NCBI GenBank assembly: GCA_027044945.1
Contig: JALUBK010000062.1
Coordinates: 1-49,584, forward strand
From: Campylobacterales bacterium
GTDB lineage: Bacteria > Campylobacterota > Campylobacteria > Campylobacterales > JALSKU01
Direction: 5' to 3'
DNA: 49,584 nt
Shown here: positions 6,823 through 15,595 of the stretch, piece by piece
How the letters are laid out: every line of letters begins with the position of its first letter
Position numbering within the stretch: position 1 is the stretch's first letter
The notes under the pieces: generated by a model
Told to the model about the DNA's origin: nothing
The model's input: only the letters and a program-made list of their open reading frames with translations
The model's database searches: none
Translations under genes and position numbers: made by a program

Positions 6823-9363
6823 TTGAAAAAAAATTTATCTCCATTAGTGGAAAATTTGATAGAAAAAAACAATAATGATTTTGAAGTTTCTAAAGAGATA
6901 AAAGATGATATAAAAAACTATCTTAGTTCGCTAGAAGATGTTTTTAAAAAAAGGCAGGGAAAAGATTTTTTAGTAAAGCATACAAGAAAGATTGATGAAT
7001 TTATTACAGTTATATACAATTATGTTTTAAGAAAATTTTTTAAAGAATATCTTCCTTTTAAAAGTCAAATTCCTTTAAGTTTAAGTGCTTTGGGAAGTTA
7101 CGGCAGGGAACAACTTTGCATATATTCAGATATTGATTTAATGATAATTTATGAAGATATTCCAGGTTACAATATAGAGCCTATCATAGAATCAATGTTG
7201 CATATATTTTGGGATGCGGGACTAAAACTAGGGCACAGAACACACAAAATAAATGAACTTTTTGAGGTCGCCAAAAAAGATATTACTATTAAAACTGCAT
7301 TAATAGAAGCCAGATTTTTATGTGGTTCAAAAATAACTTGGATAAAAGCAGAAAAAGAGTTGATTAAAATAAGAAAATACAAACAAAAAGAATTCATTTT
7401 ATCTTTAGAAAAATATAATCAAGAAAGATATAAAAAATTTCAATTAAACATGGAACCAAATATAAAAGATGGAGTTGGAGGTCTTAGGGATGCTAACTCT
7501 CTTTTTTGGATTGCAAATATCTTATACAATGTTCAAAATATTAGAGAATTAATTCCAAAATATATAAATGAAAATGAATTTAAAGAATACAGAATAGCAT
7601 TAGAATTTTTATTTAGATTAAGATCTGCTTTGCATTTATCAAGCAAAAGGAAAAATGATATTTTAAATTTGGAAAATATACCTGAAGTTGCAAGATTGCT
7701 AGGATTTAAAGACAATAGATTTAAAAATGCACAAAATCAATTGGTAATTCAAACATTACAATCTCTTTGGACAATTAAAATTACAACAAAAATTATTATA
7801 AAAAAATTAACAAAAAAAATCCTTTTTGAAAAAGAAAATATTGTGCCACTAAGAAACGGATATTTAGGAAAAAGTCTATATAAATGTGATAATAAAATTA
7901 TAGCAAATATGAATAAAAAAAGTGACACATATATAAACATGTTAAGAGGATGCTCCTTATTTCAAAATGAAAATTATGAATTTGATACAGGTTTTATAAG
8001 TTATCTCAAAAAAACTAAATTTAATAGGAAAAATATAAAAGAAATATATAGACTAAAAAAAGAAATGTTTTTTAAAAATTATCAATTTTCTCTTTTTTAT
8101 GCTTTTTTTAAAGCCAATATATTGCAAGAAATTTTTACACCATTTGAAAAAATAAAAAATCTCCCACAATTTGGCGGTTATCATAAATATCCTGTAGATA
8201 TTCATTTATTAAAAGCACTTTATTTTTTGGAAAATATAGAAGATAAATTTATAAAAAATATATTTACAACTTTAGACAATGAAAAAAAAGCTTTATTGAG
8301 ATTGGTGATTTTCTTACACGATGTTGGTAAAGGAAGAAAAAAAGACCATAGAATTATAGGAGCTAAAATCTTTAAAGAACAGGCAAAAAAACTTAATTTT
8401 TCACAACAATTGATAGATATGGGAGTTGTTTTAATAAAAAATCATACCCTCATGAATGAAGTTGCCACAAGAGAAGATATTTATAGCGAAAAGGTCATTT
8501 TATCTTTTATATCAAAATTAAAAAATGTTAAAATATTAAAAATGTTATATATTTTAACTTATTGTGACATGAAAGCTGTTAATGACAGGCTTTATTCATA
8601 TTTTTCAGCATCACTGTTAAAAGAACTTTATCAAATATCTTTATACTCATTCGAAAAAGAAGAATTGATAGACGAAACCTCAAGAAGATTGAGAAAAGAA
8701 GCAATTTTGAAAAAACAAGAAGATTTTATTATTCTTCCTAAATTTATGCAAAAAAGAATATTATCTATAAAATCAAATATTTTTTTAATCAAGCATAAAA
8801 CACAACAAATTCTCGATATTGCAAAATGGGCAAGTTCGCTACAAGAGAAAGAATATGCTTATAAAATAGACATGACAAATCATTTAAGTATTGCTATCAT
8901 AAGAAAAAATGAATTAAACATAGGTTATTTACTCGGAAAATTAAGTTCATTCAATGTAGTCAATATGGATATTTTTAAACTTTTTGATGAAATAAAATAT
9001 TTTAAAATAGATTTTTTAGAAAATATAGAAAAAGATGAAATGCTTTTTATAAAAGAAATTTTAGACAAATCTTTTGATATGACAATTAAAGTAAAATATA
9101 AAATTCCAATTGTTGAATCTAAAAATTTAACTTTTGACTGTGAACATTCAAAAACTTATGCTAAAATGATACTTAAAGCAAAAGATCAAAAAGCATTAAT
9201 GGCTCATGTTGTTTCCATTTTTGATAAATTTGGAATAGATATTGCAACCGCTAAAATCCAAACCATAAGAAATAAAGCTTATAATCTTTTTTTGGTAGAA
9301 AAAAACGGTAATTTTTGTAATTACATAGATAAAATAAAGGAAGAAATATGTGTGGCATCGTAG
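6823..9363 (+). CDS. glnD: PII uridylyltransferase / uridylyl-removing enzyme
   Basis: GlnD senses glutamine and adds UMP to, or removes it from, the PII protein, setting nitrogen control. The 846 residues are close to the E. coli length of 890. Residues 91-105 carry the nucleotidyltransferase signature GSYGRE...DID. An HD hydrolase domain has His499-Asp500 in FLHDVGKGRKKDH. Two C-terminal ACT domains lie at about 683-760 and 773-846; the first is the less typical. The start is TTG at 6823, with only a weak AAAGG upstream. The gene overlaps glmS by 16 bases, suggesting that nitrogen sensing and glutamine use for amino sugars are made together. Confidence 0.92.
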   Translation: MKKNLSPLVENLIEKNNNDFEVSKEIKDDIKNYLSSLEDVFKKRQGKDFLVKHTRKIDEFITVIYNYVLRKFFKEYLPFKSQIPLSLSALGSYGREQLCIYSDIDLMIIYEDIPGYNIEPIIESMLHIFWDAGLKLGHRTHKINELFEVAKKDITIKTALIEARFLCGSKITWIKAEKELIKIRKYKQKEFILSLEKYNQERYKKFQLNMEPNIKDGVGGLRDANSLFWIANILYNVQNIRELIPKYINENEFKEYRIALEFLFRLRSALHLSSKRKNDILNLENIPEVARLLGFKDNRFKNAQNQLVIQTLQSLWTIKITTKIIIKKLTKKILFEKENIVPLRNGYLGKSLYKCDNKIIANMNKKSDTYINMLRGCSLFQNENYEFDTGFISYLKKTKFNRKNIKEIYRLKKEMFFKNYQFSLFYAFFKANILQEIFTPFEKIKNLPQFGGYHKYPVDIHLLKALYFLENIEDKFIKNIFTTLDNEKKALLRLVIFLHDVGKGRKKDHRIIGAKIFKEQAKKLNFSQQLIDMGVVLIKNHTLMNEVATREDIYSEKVILSFISKLKNVKILKMLYILTYCDMKAVNDRLYSYFSASLLKELYQISLYSFEKEELIDETSRRLRKEAILKKQEDFIILPKFMQKRILSIKSNIFLIKHKTQQILDIAKWASSLQEKEYAYKIDMTNHLSIAIIRKNELNIGYLLGKLSSFNVVNMDIFKLFDEIKYFKIDFLENIEKDEMLFIKEILDKSFDMTIKVKYKIPIVESKNLTFDCEHSKTYAKMILKAKDQKALMAHVVSIFDKFGIDIATAKIQTIRNKAYNLFLVEKNGNFCNYIDKIKEEICVAS

Positions 9364-11156
9364 GATATATTGGCGAACAAGAAAAAAAGAAAATCATACT
9401 TGATGGATTGAAAGAACTTGAATACAGAGGATACGATAGTGCTGGAATGGCGGTATTAAAAGATGATGAAATAACTCATTTTAAATCAGTCGGCAAACTT
9501 GAAAATTTAGCAAAAAAAACAAAAGATTTTGAGAGTATCGGGTTTGGACTTGCAATAGGTCACACAAGATGGGCAACACACGGAAAACCTACAGAATTAA
9601 ATGCTCATCCGCATTTTGGCAAATTTTCTTATATTGTTCATAATGGGATTATAGAAAATTATCAAGAGATAAAAAAAGAATTAATTTCAAAAAAATATAA
9701 TTTTTTATCACAAACAGACAGTGAAGTAATTGTTCATCTTTTTGAAGAAAATTTAAAAGAAAATGAACCTTTTATAGCTTTTGAAAAAACTATTAATACA
9801 TTACAAGGAACATATGCAATACTTCTTATGACAAAAGCCGAACCAAATAAAATATTTTTTGCAAAAAATTTAGTCCCTTTAATTATCGGAAAAAATGATA
9901 AAAAAGAGGTATTTTTTGGCTCAAGCGATACTCCTCTTATTGGTTTGGCAAAAGATGTTATTTATTTGAATGATAAAGATTATGGGTATGCACAAAAAGA
10001 TAATATTGTTATTTATAATGGAAAAAAACCAAAATCTTTAGAATGGAATAAATTATCAATAAGTAAATTATCAGCACAAAAAGATGGATATAGATTTTTT
10101 ATGGAAAAAGAGATATATGAACAAAGTTCAATTTCTAATGAAACTTTAATGGGTAGAGTCCTGAAAGATGACATAAAATTTGAAAATTTAGAGGAGTCTT
10201 TTTTTGATGATATAAATGAAATAAAAATATGTGCCTGTGGAACAAGTTTTCATGCAGCACTCACCTCATCTTATCTTTTTGAAAGAATATCAAAAATCAG
10301 AGTAAGTGTAGAAATTGCAAGTGAATTTAGATATAAAGAATCTCTGCTTCAAAAAGGAACACTATTTATTGTCATAAGTCAAAGTGGTGAAACAGCAGAC
10401 ACATTACAAGCATTAAAAATAGCAAAAAAAGCAGGTTTAAAAACTTTAGCAATTTGCAATGTAGATAATTCTTCTATCGTTAGAATAAGCGATAAAACTT
10501 TACTAACAAGAGCAGGAATTGAAAAAGGGGTGGCAAGCACAAAAGCTTTTACAACACAAATATTAGTTTTATGGATGCTTTCATTAAAATTGGCAAAAAA
10601 CAAAGGAAAAATATCAAAAGCTTTTTTAGAAAATGAGATTAAAAATCTTTTAAAAGTCCCTACTGTTTTAAAGGTTGATGAAAAAATTCATGAAAAAATA
10701 AGAAGGCTTTCAAAAAGATATCTTCACGGGCACGGATTCTTTTTTATAGGTAGAGACATTTTCTATCCATTGGCATTAGAGGGTGCATTAAAATTAAAAG
10801 AGATAAGTTATCTTCATGCTGAAGGATACCCCTCTGGTGAGATGAAACATGGTCCTATTGCACTAGCAGATAGCGAACTTTTCACGGTTGCATTGATGCC
10901 TAAAAATACTCTTTATGAAAAAACAAAAAGCAATGTTGAAGAATTAAGTGCAAGAGATGCAACTATACTTGCTATCAGCCCAAAAACTTTTGATATTGCT
11001 GATGATTTTATAAAAACAAAAGATCATGATCATCCTATGCTCGAATTTCTTGAAATGGGTGTAATATTGCAACTATTGTCTCTTGAAATTTCTATAAGAC
11101 TTGGAAATGATGTTGATATGCCTAGAAATTTAGCCAAAAGCGTTACCGTGGAATAA
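9348..11156 (+). CDS. glmS: Glutamine-fructose-6-phosphate aminotransferase
   Basis: GlmS makes glucosamine-6-phosphate from fructose-6-phosphate and glutamine, the entry step to peptidoglycan and LPS amino sugars. The 602 residues (E. coli 609) begin MCGIVGYIG; Cys2 becomes the N-terminal nucleophile after Met removal. The class II amidotransferase domain covers about 1-220, followed by two SIS domains (about 280-410 and 450-590). CGTSFHAAL and SQSGETADTL mark the first, and the canonical tail LAKSVTVE ends the protein. The start ATG follows AAGGAAG inside glnD. No glmS ribozyme is seen upstream, as expected with no leader between glnD and glmS. Its 3' end overlaps the convergent comEC by 14 bases. 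Confidence 0.97.
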   Translation: MCGIVGYIGEQEKKKIILDGLKELEYRGYDSAGMAVLKDDEITHFKSVGKLENLAKKTKDFESIGFGLAIGHTRWATHGKPTELNAHPHFGKFSYIVHNGIIENYQEIKKELISKKYNFLSQTDSEVIVHLFEENLKENEPFIAFEKTINTLQGTYAILLMTKAEPNKIFFAKNLVPLIIGKNDKKEVFFGSSDTPLIGLAKDVIYLNDKDYGYAQKDNIVIYNGKKPKSLEWNKLSISKLSAQKDGYRFFMEKEIYEQSSISNETLMGRVLKDDIKFENLEESFFDDINEIKICACGTSFHAALTSSYLFERISKIRVSVEIASEFRYKESLLQKGTLFIVISQSGETADTLQALKIAKKAGLKTLAICNVDNSSIVRISDKTLLTRAGIEKGVASTKAFTTQILVLWMLSLKLAKNKGKISKAFLENEIKNLLKVPTVLKVDEKIHEKIRRLSKRYLHGHGFFFIGRDIFYPLALEGALKLKEISYLHAEGYPSGEMKHGPIALADSELFTVALMPKNTLYEKTKSNVEELSARDATILAISPKTFDIADDFIKTKDHDHPMLEFLEMGVILQLLSLEISIRLGNDVDMPRNLAKSVTVE

Positions 11157-12411
11157 GAATTATAAATTTCAAGAAAAAAAGCAGTGCCTCAAAAATAAGC
11201 ATATATAAAAATATTTTTTTGTATATAGATAGCAGTGAAGTTACTATGTATGTCAGTAAAAACCATAGTGGAGTTTTTACTAACACTGCTATGGTATGAA
11301 AATCAAGGAGTTTTAACACCATACTATCGAGCAAACCTCCCTCTTTTATAATATGCAAAAACAACTCTAACGGATAAAATAAAACAAAAATCATTGATAA
11401 AATTGGCGATAATAACTGAGATAAAGCAAATGTCGAAAAGATATAATGAACGATTGGTTGCATCAAAATATATACCCAAAAGTTAATTAGTATAAAAATT
11501 TTCCAAGGCTTTAAATCTTTGAAATAATGTAAAAATAAAAATATATAGAACACTCCTGAAACAGAAAACCAAAAGGATATGCTAAATAAAAGCGAAGGAT
11601 AAAATGCCAATAAAATCATTATAGTTAAAAAAAGAGTTTCAAAAGAAAGGATTTTTATATGTCTAATATAAAATATATAACCTATTATCAACATGGTAAA
11701 TGCTCTGACCAAAGAGGGAATAAATCCAACAAGATAAAGATATAAAAAAAGAAGAAAACTACTCAATATTATCAAATCAAGCATTCTATTTCTGTATGGA
11801 AAAAATCTATCTTGAAAAAATTTATAAATTGGAGTCAAAATAAGAAAAATCAAAAAGGATATAACTCCAAGATGAAATCCACTAATAGCCACCAAATGAG
11901 AAATACCAAGAAGTTGAATCTTTTTTCTTAAAACTTTACTTATTTTTTCTCCTAAAAACAGTGCACAAAATAATTCTTTTGTTGTATTATTTTTATGCTG
12001 GGAAGATATAAAATTTGATATTTTATCTTTTAAAAAATAAGATTTCTTTGATACCTTTTTTATGCGATAAATAGAAGTAAAAAAGCCTTTTAAATATTTA
12101 TAAAAAGATAATTTTTTTGTATTTATTTTACAATTTATTATTTCATTTTGTAAATTTTGTAGATTTTTATGCCAACTAATTCCAAAAAATTTAATCCCAT
12201 TATTAAACTGCAGTTTTAAAAGAGTGTAATGTTTTCCTTTTTTTGTTATTTTATTGTATTGATTTAAAACTTGCAAAGTAGCATTTTGATAATTTGATTT
12301 TTTTAACTCTTTATAATCTTGATATTTTAAGAAATTATTACTACAAAAGACAAAAAATAAAAAAAGAGTTAAGATAAAAAAATGTTTTTTATTTAACTCA
12401 AGCTTTTCCAA
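11143..12411 (-). CDS. comEC: ComEC/Rec2-family DNA uptake channel, short form
   Basis: A polytopic inner membrane protein of 422 residues resembling the competence domain of ComEC, which moves single-stranded DNA into the cytoplasm. The family core GISHLVAISGFHLGVISFLI is at about 167-186. SLVRAFTMLIIGYI and SFWFSVSGVFYIFLF follow. Residues 40-120 resemble the short periplasmic N-terminal part. The C-terminal metallo-beta-lactamase-like domain of larger ComEC proteins (700+ residues) is absent, as in H. pylori and Campylobacter, so this is not a truncation. It starts at TTG 12411, one base after the dnaB stop, with AGGA inside dnaB. The 3' end runs 14 bases into convergent glmS. Confidence 0.88.
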   Translation of the reverse strand: MEKLELNKKHFFILTLFLFFVFCSNNFLKYQDYKELKKSNYQNATLQVLNQYNKITKKGKHYTLLKLQFNNGIKFFGISWHKNLQNLQNEIINCKINTKKLSFYKYLKGFFTSIYRIKKVSKKSYFLKDKISNFISSQHKNNTTKELFCALFLGEKISKVLRKKIQLLGISHLVAISGFHLGVISFLIFLILTPIYKFFQDRFFPYRNRMLDLIILSSFLLFLYLYLVGFIPSLVRAFTMLIIGYIFYIRHIKILSFETLFLTIMILLAFYPSLLFSISFWFSVSGVFYIFLFLHYFKDLKPWKIFILINFWVYILMQPIVHYIFSTFALSQLLSPILSMIFVLFYPLELFLHIIKEGGLLDSMVLKLLDFHTIAVLVKTPLWFLLTYIVTSLLSIYKKIFLYMLIFEALLFFLKFIILIPR

Positions 12412-12412
12412 G

Positions 12413-13834
12413 CTATATTCCTGCAGGAATATCTATCTTTGCTTCTTTAATATCTTCATAAGTAATTTCTGTAGGAATTTCTCCTTTATCAACAAATTTC
12501 GTGCAACTTTTTTGAAAAACAAGATCAGCCACACCTACTGGGCCATTTCTATTTTTTCCTATGATTATTTCAGCATCTTCTTCTGGTTTGGAAAAAAAGT
12601 TACTTTTATACTCTTTACCTTCTTGTCTTGCTTTCATCTCTTTTTCTTTTTCTACTCGTATTTTATATACATCGTCTCGATAAACAAACAATATAAGATC
12701 AGCATCTTGTTCTATCGCACCACTTTCTCTCAAATCGCTAAGCATTGGTCTTTTATCGCTTCTACTTTCCAATGAACGATTCAATTGAGAAAGTGCAATA
12801 ATAGGGATATTTAACTCTCTTGCCAAAAGTTTTAAGCCTCTACTTATTTCAGAAACTTCCAAATGTCTATCTTTATTTCCGCTAGAACTCATTAATTGTA
12901 AATAATCAATAATCGCCAAAGAAATCTCAGGATGATTTGTTTTTAGTTTTCTAAGTTTGCTTCTAACATGGTGAATATCAATCAAACCATTATCATCTAC
13001 AAAAAGTTTTGACTTACTCATCTCATCCATAGCATTAGAGAGTCTGCTCCACTGATCATCATCCAAATCACCTATTTTCAATTTTTGCATAGGTATAGAA
13101 GTAATCGAGCTTAACATTCTTATCATTAATTGTTCTGCTGGCATTTCAAGAGAAAAGATTGCAACTCCGAGTTTGTCTTTTAAAGCTTTTTCGGCCAAAT
13201 TTAAAGCAAAACTTGTTTTTCCCATAGCAGGTCTCGCGGCTACAATAATCAAATCGCCCTCTCCAAATCCAGTTGTCAATTCATTTAATTTTTTAAAACC
13301 TGTATCAACACCGACGACACCTTGATTTCCTCTTTTTTTCATCTCTTCTATATGTTTTAAAGTAGCATCAACAACTTCAGGAGAATCTCTAAAATCACTA
13401 CTGTGAGCTTCCGTTGTTATTTTATAAAGTTTTTGTTGAATTAAATCAACTACTTCGTTTGAAGGCAAATCTTTTTCAACGGCTACCTCTTTTATGTCAC
13501 TAGTTAAAACAACCAATTCTCTTTTGATAGATTTATCTTTAATTTCATCAATATAAGCAGAAGTATTTGAAAGAGGATTTGTTGTTAAAATATCCAAAAA
13601 AGCATTTTCATCAAGTTTATTTTTTTGTTTTAAAATTTTTTTCAAAAATTCTTCATCTATTGGTTTATCATCTCTTTCACACTCTATCATTGCTTCAAAA
13701 AGATATCGATGAAAAGGAAAATAAAAATCTTTAGGTTGCAATTTTTCTGCCACACCTTCAAAAGTCATTGGATCAAAAATAATAGAACTAAGTAAAGTTT
13801 TTTCAAGATTTACACTATTTAAAGCATCAAACAT
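12413..13834 (-). CDS. dnaB: Replicative DNA helicase
   Basis: The hexameric helicase that opens the replication fork. With the start used here it has 473 residues. An N-terminal helical domain (1-105) precedes a RecA-like motor with Walker A PAMGKTS (202-208), Walker [11 protein letters not shown], and the arginine-rich [15 protein letters not shown] segment. I choose ATG 13834 (MFDALNSV) because AAGGAG lies six bases upstream. A start at 13861 would overlap ispG by 35 bases and lacks such a site. The chosen start overlaps the ispG end by eight bases. No intein is present. Confidence 0.95.
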   Translation of the reverse strand: MFDALNSVNLEKTLLSSIIFDPMTFEGVAEKLQPKDFYFPFHRYLFEAMIECERDDKPIDEEFLKKILKQKNKLDENAFLDILTTNPLSNTSAYIDEIKDKSIKRELVVLTSDIKEVAVEKDLPSNEVVDLIQQKLYKITTEAHSSDFRDSPEVVDATLKHIEEMKKRGNQGVVGVDTGFKKLNELTTGFGEGDLIIVAARPAMGKTSFALNLAEKALKDKLGVAIFSLEMPAEQLMIRMLSSITSIPMQKLKIGDLDDDQWSRLSNAMDEMSKSKLFVDDNGLIDIHHVRSKLRKLKTNHPEISLAIIDYLQLMSSSGNKDRHLEVSEISRGLKLLARELNIPIIALSQLNRSLESRSDKRPMLSDLRESGAIEQDADLILFVYRDDVYKIRVEKEKEMKARQEGKEYKSNFFSKPEEDAEIIIGKNRNGPVGVADLVFQKSCTKFVDKGEIPTEITYEDIKEAKIDIPAGI

Positions 13835-14894
13835 TATCCATCTCCTTGGCAGCTTTTTCAACTTCCATCACAAATCTATCCACCAATTCATTTTCACTTA
13901 GTTTTGCTATAATTTCACCTTTTTTTATGATAAGCCCACTATTTTTACCATAAGCTATCGCTACATCAGCACTTTTGGCTTCTCCTAAAGCATTTACAGC
14001 ACAACCCATAACAGATACATTTAAAGGAACTTTGATATGAGCAATTCTTTTTTCTATTTCGGCAACTGCTTTTACAAGATCTACTTCAATCCTGCCACAA
14101 GTAGGGCATGAAATGATATTGACACCCTCTTTTGCAACTCCACTATCTTTTAGGATGGCTCTTGCAACTTCTATCTCTTTTTCAAGTTCGCCTGTTATAG
14201 ATATTCTCATGGTATCTCCTATGCCTTCTAACAAAAGAGAGCCAAGTGCAATGGAGGATTTTACAGTAGAATGAAAAAGAGTTCCAGCTTCTGTAACACC
14301 CAAATGAAAAGGACAATCCACTAAAGGTCTTAACATTTTATATGCTTCAACAGTCCTTTGCACATCACTAGCTTTTAGTGAAACTTTAAAATTGGTAAAA
14401 TCCAAATCTTCAAGATATTTGATATGATAAAGAGCAGATTCCACCATACTTTTTGCACTTTGACCATATTTATTTTCAAACTGTTCTTCCAAACTTCCAG
14501 AATTTACCCCAATCCTAATAGAAATATTTCTATCTTTACAAGCTTTCACAACTTCTTTGACTCTGTTTTTATCTCCAATATTGCCCGGATTTATTCTGAT
14601 ACAATCCACACTTTTAGCCGCTATCAAAGCAAAGCGATAATTGAAATGAATATCAGCCACCAAAGGAAGTGAACTTCTTTTTTTTATCTCTTCTAAAGCA
14701 TAAGCATCTTCATAATCTGGCACTGCAACACGAACTATATCACACCCCGCAAAATGAAGTCTTCTTATCTGCTCTAAAGTCGCTTCTTTATCAGCAGTTT
14801 TACTAAATGTCATAGACTGAACACTAATAGGCGCATCACCACCAACTGCCACATCTCCTACATATATTTTTCTTGTTTTATATCTTTTTATCAT
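13827..14894 (-). CDS. ispG: 4-hydroxy-3-methylbut-2-enyl diphosphate synthase
   Basis: IspG carries out the reductive ring opening of methylerythritol cyclodiphosphate in the non-mevalonate isoprenoid pathway. The 355-residue bacterial short form has a TIM-barrel half ([14 protein letters not shown] at 22-35) and a 4Fe-4S half with Cys263 and Cys266 (SCPTCGRIE) and Cys298 ([11 protein letters not shown]). The ATG at 14894 lies inside the last codons of the HepT toxin gene (17-base overlap), so this essential gene is translated downstream of, and probably coupled to, a toxin-antitoxin pair. It overlaps dnaB at its 3' end. Confidence 0.96.
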   Translation of the reverse strand: MIKRYKTRKIYVGDVAVGGDAPISVQSMTFSKTADKEATLEQIRRLHFAGCDIVRVAVPDYEDAYALEEIKKRSSLPLVADIHFNYRFALIAAKSVDCIRINPGNIGDKNRVKEVVKACKDRNISIRIGVNSGSLEEQFENKYGQSAKSMVESALYHIKYLEDLDFTNFKVSLKASDVQRTVEAYKMLRPLVDCPFHLGVTEAGTLFHSTVKSSIALGSLLLEGIGDTMRISITGELEKEIEVARAILKDSGVAKEGVNIISCPTCGRIEVDLVKAVAEIEKRIAHIKVPLNVSVMGCAVNALGEAKSADVAIAYGKNSGLIIKKGEIIAKLSENELVDRFVMEVEKAAKEMDNV

Positions 14895-15264
14895 TTTTTA
14901 TATCTTTTTTTATTAAATATAGAGTCTCAATGACTCCATCTATATGTTTAGCGCAAATTGAATAAATTATTTCTGCATCAATATCAAAATAGTGATGAGA
15001 GATAAAATCTCTTATTCCTTTAATCTTTTTCCAGTTTACTTGAGGATATTTTATCAATAATTTTTTATCAGTTATTTTATCTATATTTTTTAAACTCTCC
15101 CCTATGGCTATTAATTTGATACAAATACTATCAAGCTTTTCTTGTCCTATTTCAGTATCACAAAAATCTTCAATACATTTTGCATATTTGCATTTATTTT
15201 TAATCTCTTTAGAAGCTTCTATAATTTGAGACAATATATCTAAAATCAATATAGTATCAGACAT
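14878..15264 (-). CDS. hepT: HepT-like ribonuclease toxin (DUF86), type VII toxin-antitoxin
   Basis: A 128-residue all-helical HEPN protein. The catalytic motif RX4HXY is intact as RDFISHHY (Arg85, His90, Tyr92). In characterised pairs HepT cuts RNA, and MntA silences it by adding AMP to the Tyr of this motif. I start at ATG 15264, five bases after GAGGG; an in-frame ATG at 15276 overlaps the ribosome site. The first eight bases overlap the mntA end and the last 17 overlap the ispG start. That places it between two housekeeping genes, a likely insertion of accessory DNA. Activity is inferred, not shown. Confidence 0.88.
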   Translation of the reverse strand: MSDTILILDILSQIIEASKEIKNKCKYAKCIEDFCDTEIGQEKLDSICIKLIAIGESLKNIDKITDKKLLIKYPQVNWKKIKGIRDFISHHYFDIDAEIIYSICAKHIDGVIETLYLIKKDIKNDKKI

Positions 15265-15547
15265 AACTACCCTCATTTAAAATTCTTTTTTTTAAGTATG
15301 GATTCATTCTCTTTCTTAATCTCACCAAGTCAACTTTTATATTTAACTCTTTTTCTATCTCATCTTTCAAATCATAAAGTAAAAAATAATCACTCTCTTT
15401 GGTATCGATTGCTAAATCCAAATCACTGTTTGTATTTTGCTTATCTTTTGCAAATGATCCAAAAATAATCATCTTTGAGATTCCATATTTTGCTTTAAAA
15501 TCATTTTTTCTATGTGAAAGATATTGCATTACATCCTTTTTTTGCAT
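15257..15547 (-). CDS. mntA: MntA-like nucleotidyltransferase antitoxin, type VII toxin-antitoxin
   Basis: A minimal nucleotidyltransferase of 96 residues with the antitoxin signature GSX10DXD: Gly30-Ser31 and Asp42-x-Asp44. A third acidic residue sits in KVDLVRL. In known pairs it AMPylates and so inactivates the HepT partner. I start it at ATG 15547 because AAGGGA lies six bases upstream; the frame is open to 15589. A TATAAT (minus strand, 15579-15584) just beyond the priA stop may be its own promoter. The order antitoxin-toxin with eight bases shared is typical. Confidence 0.87.
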   Translation of the reverse strand: MQKKDVMQYLSHRKNDFKAKYGISKMIIFGSFAKDKQNTNSDLDLAIDTKESDYFLLYDLKDEIEKELNIKVDLVRLRKRMNPYLKKRILNEGSYV

Positions 15548-15578
15548 AGCAATTCCCTTAAGTAATAATTTTATCATT

Positions 15579-15584
15579 ATTATA
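15579..15584 (-). promoter_or_regulatory. Candidate -10 of the mntA-hepT-ispG transcript
   Basis: The minus-strand hexamer is TATAAT (ATTATA at 15579-15584), just past the priA stop (15596-15598), in a 48-base gap. It would give a leader of about 25 bases before mntA. No -35 box is evident. Confidence 0.4.
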
Positions 15585-15595
15585 CACAAAAACAG

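Noticed and set aside
9290-9350. glmS ribozyme or other leader RNA before glmS
   Set aside because: The glmS start lies within glnD, leaving no leader for such a structure.
11143-12411. Truncated comEC pseudogene
   Set aside because: The short form without the beta-lactamase-like domain is normal for this phylum and the frame is intact.
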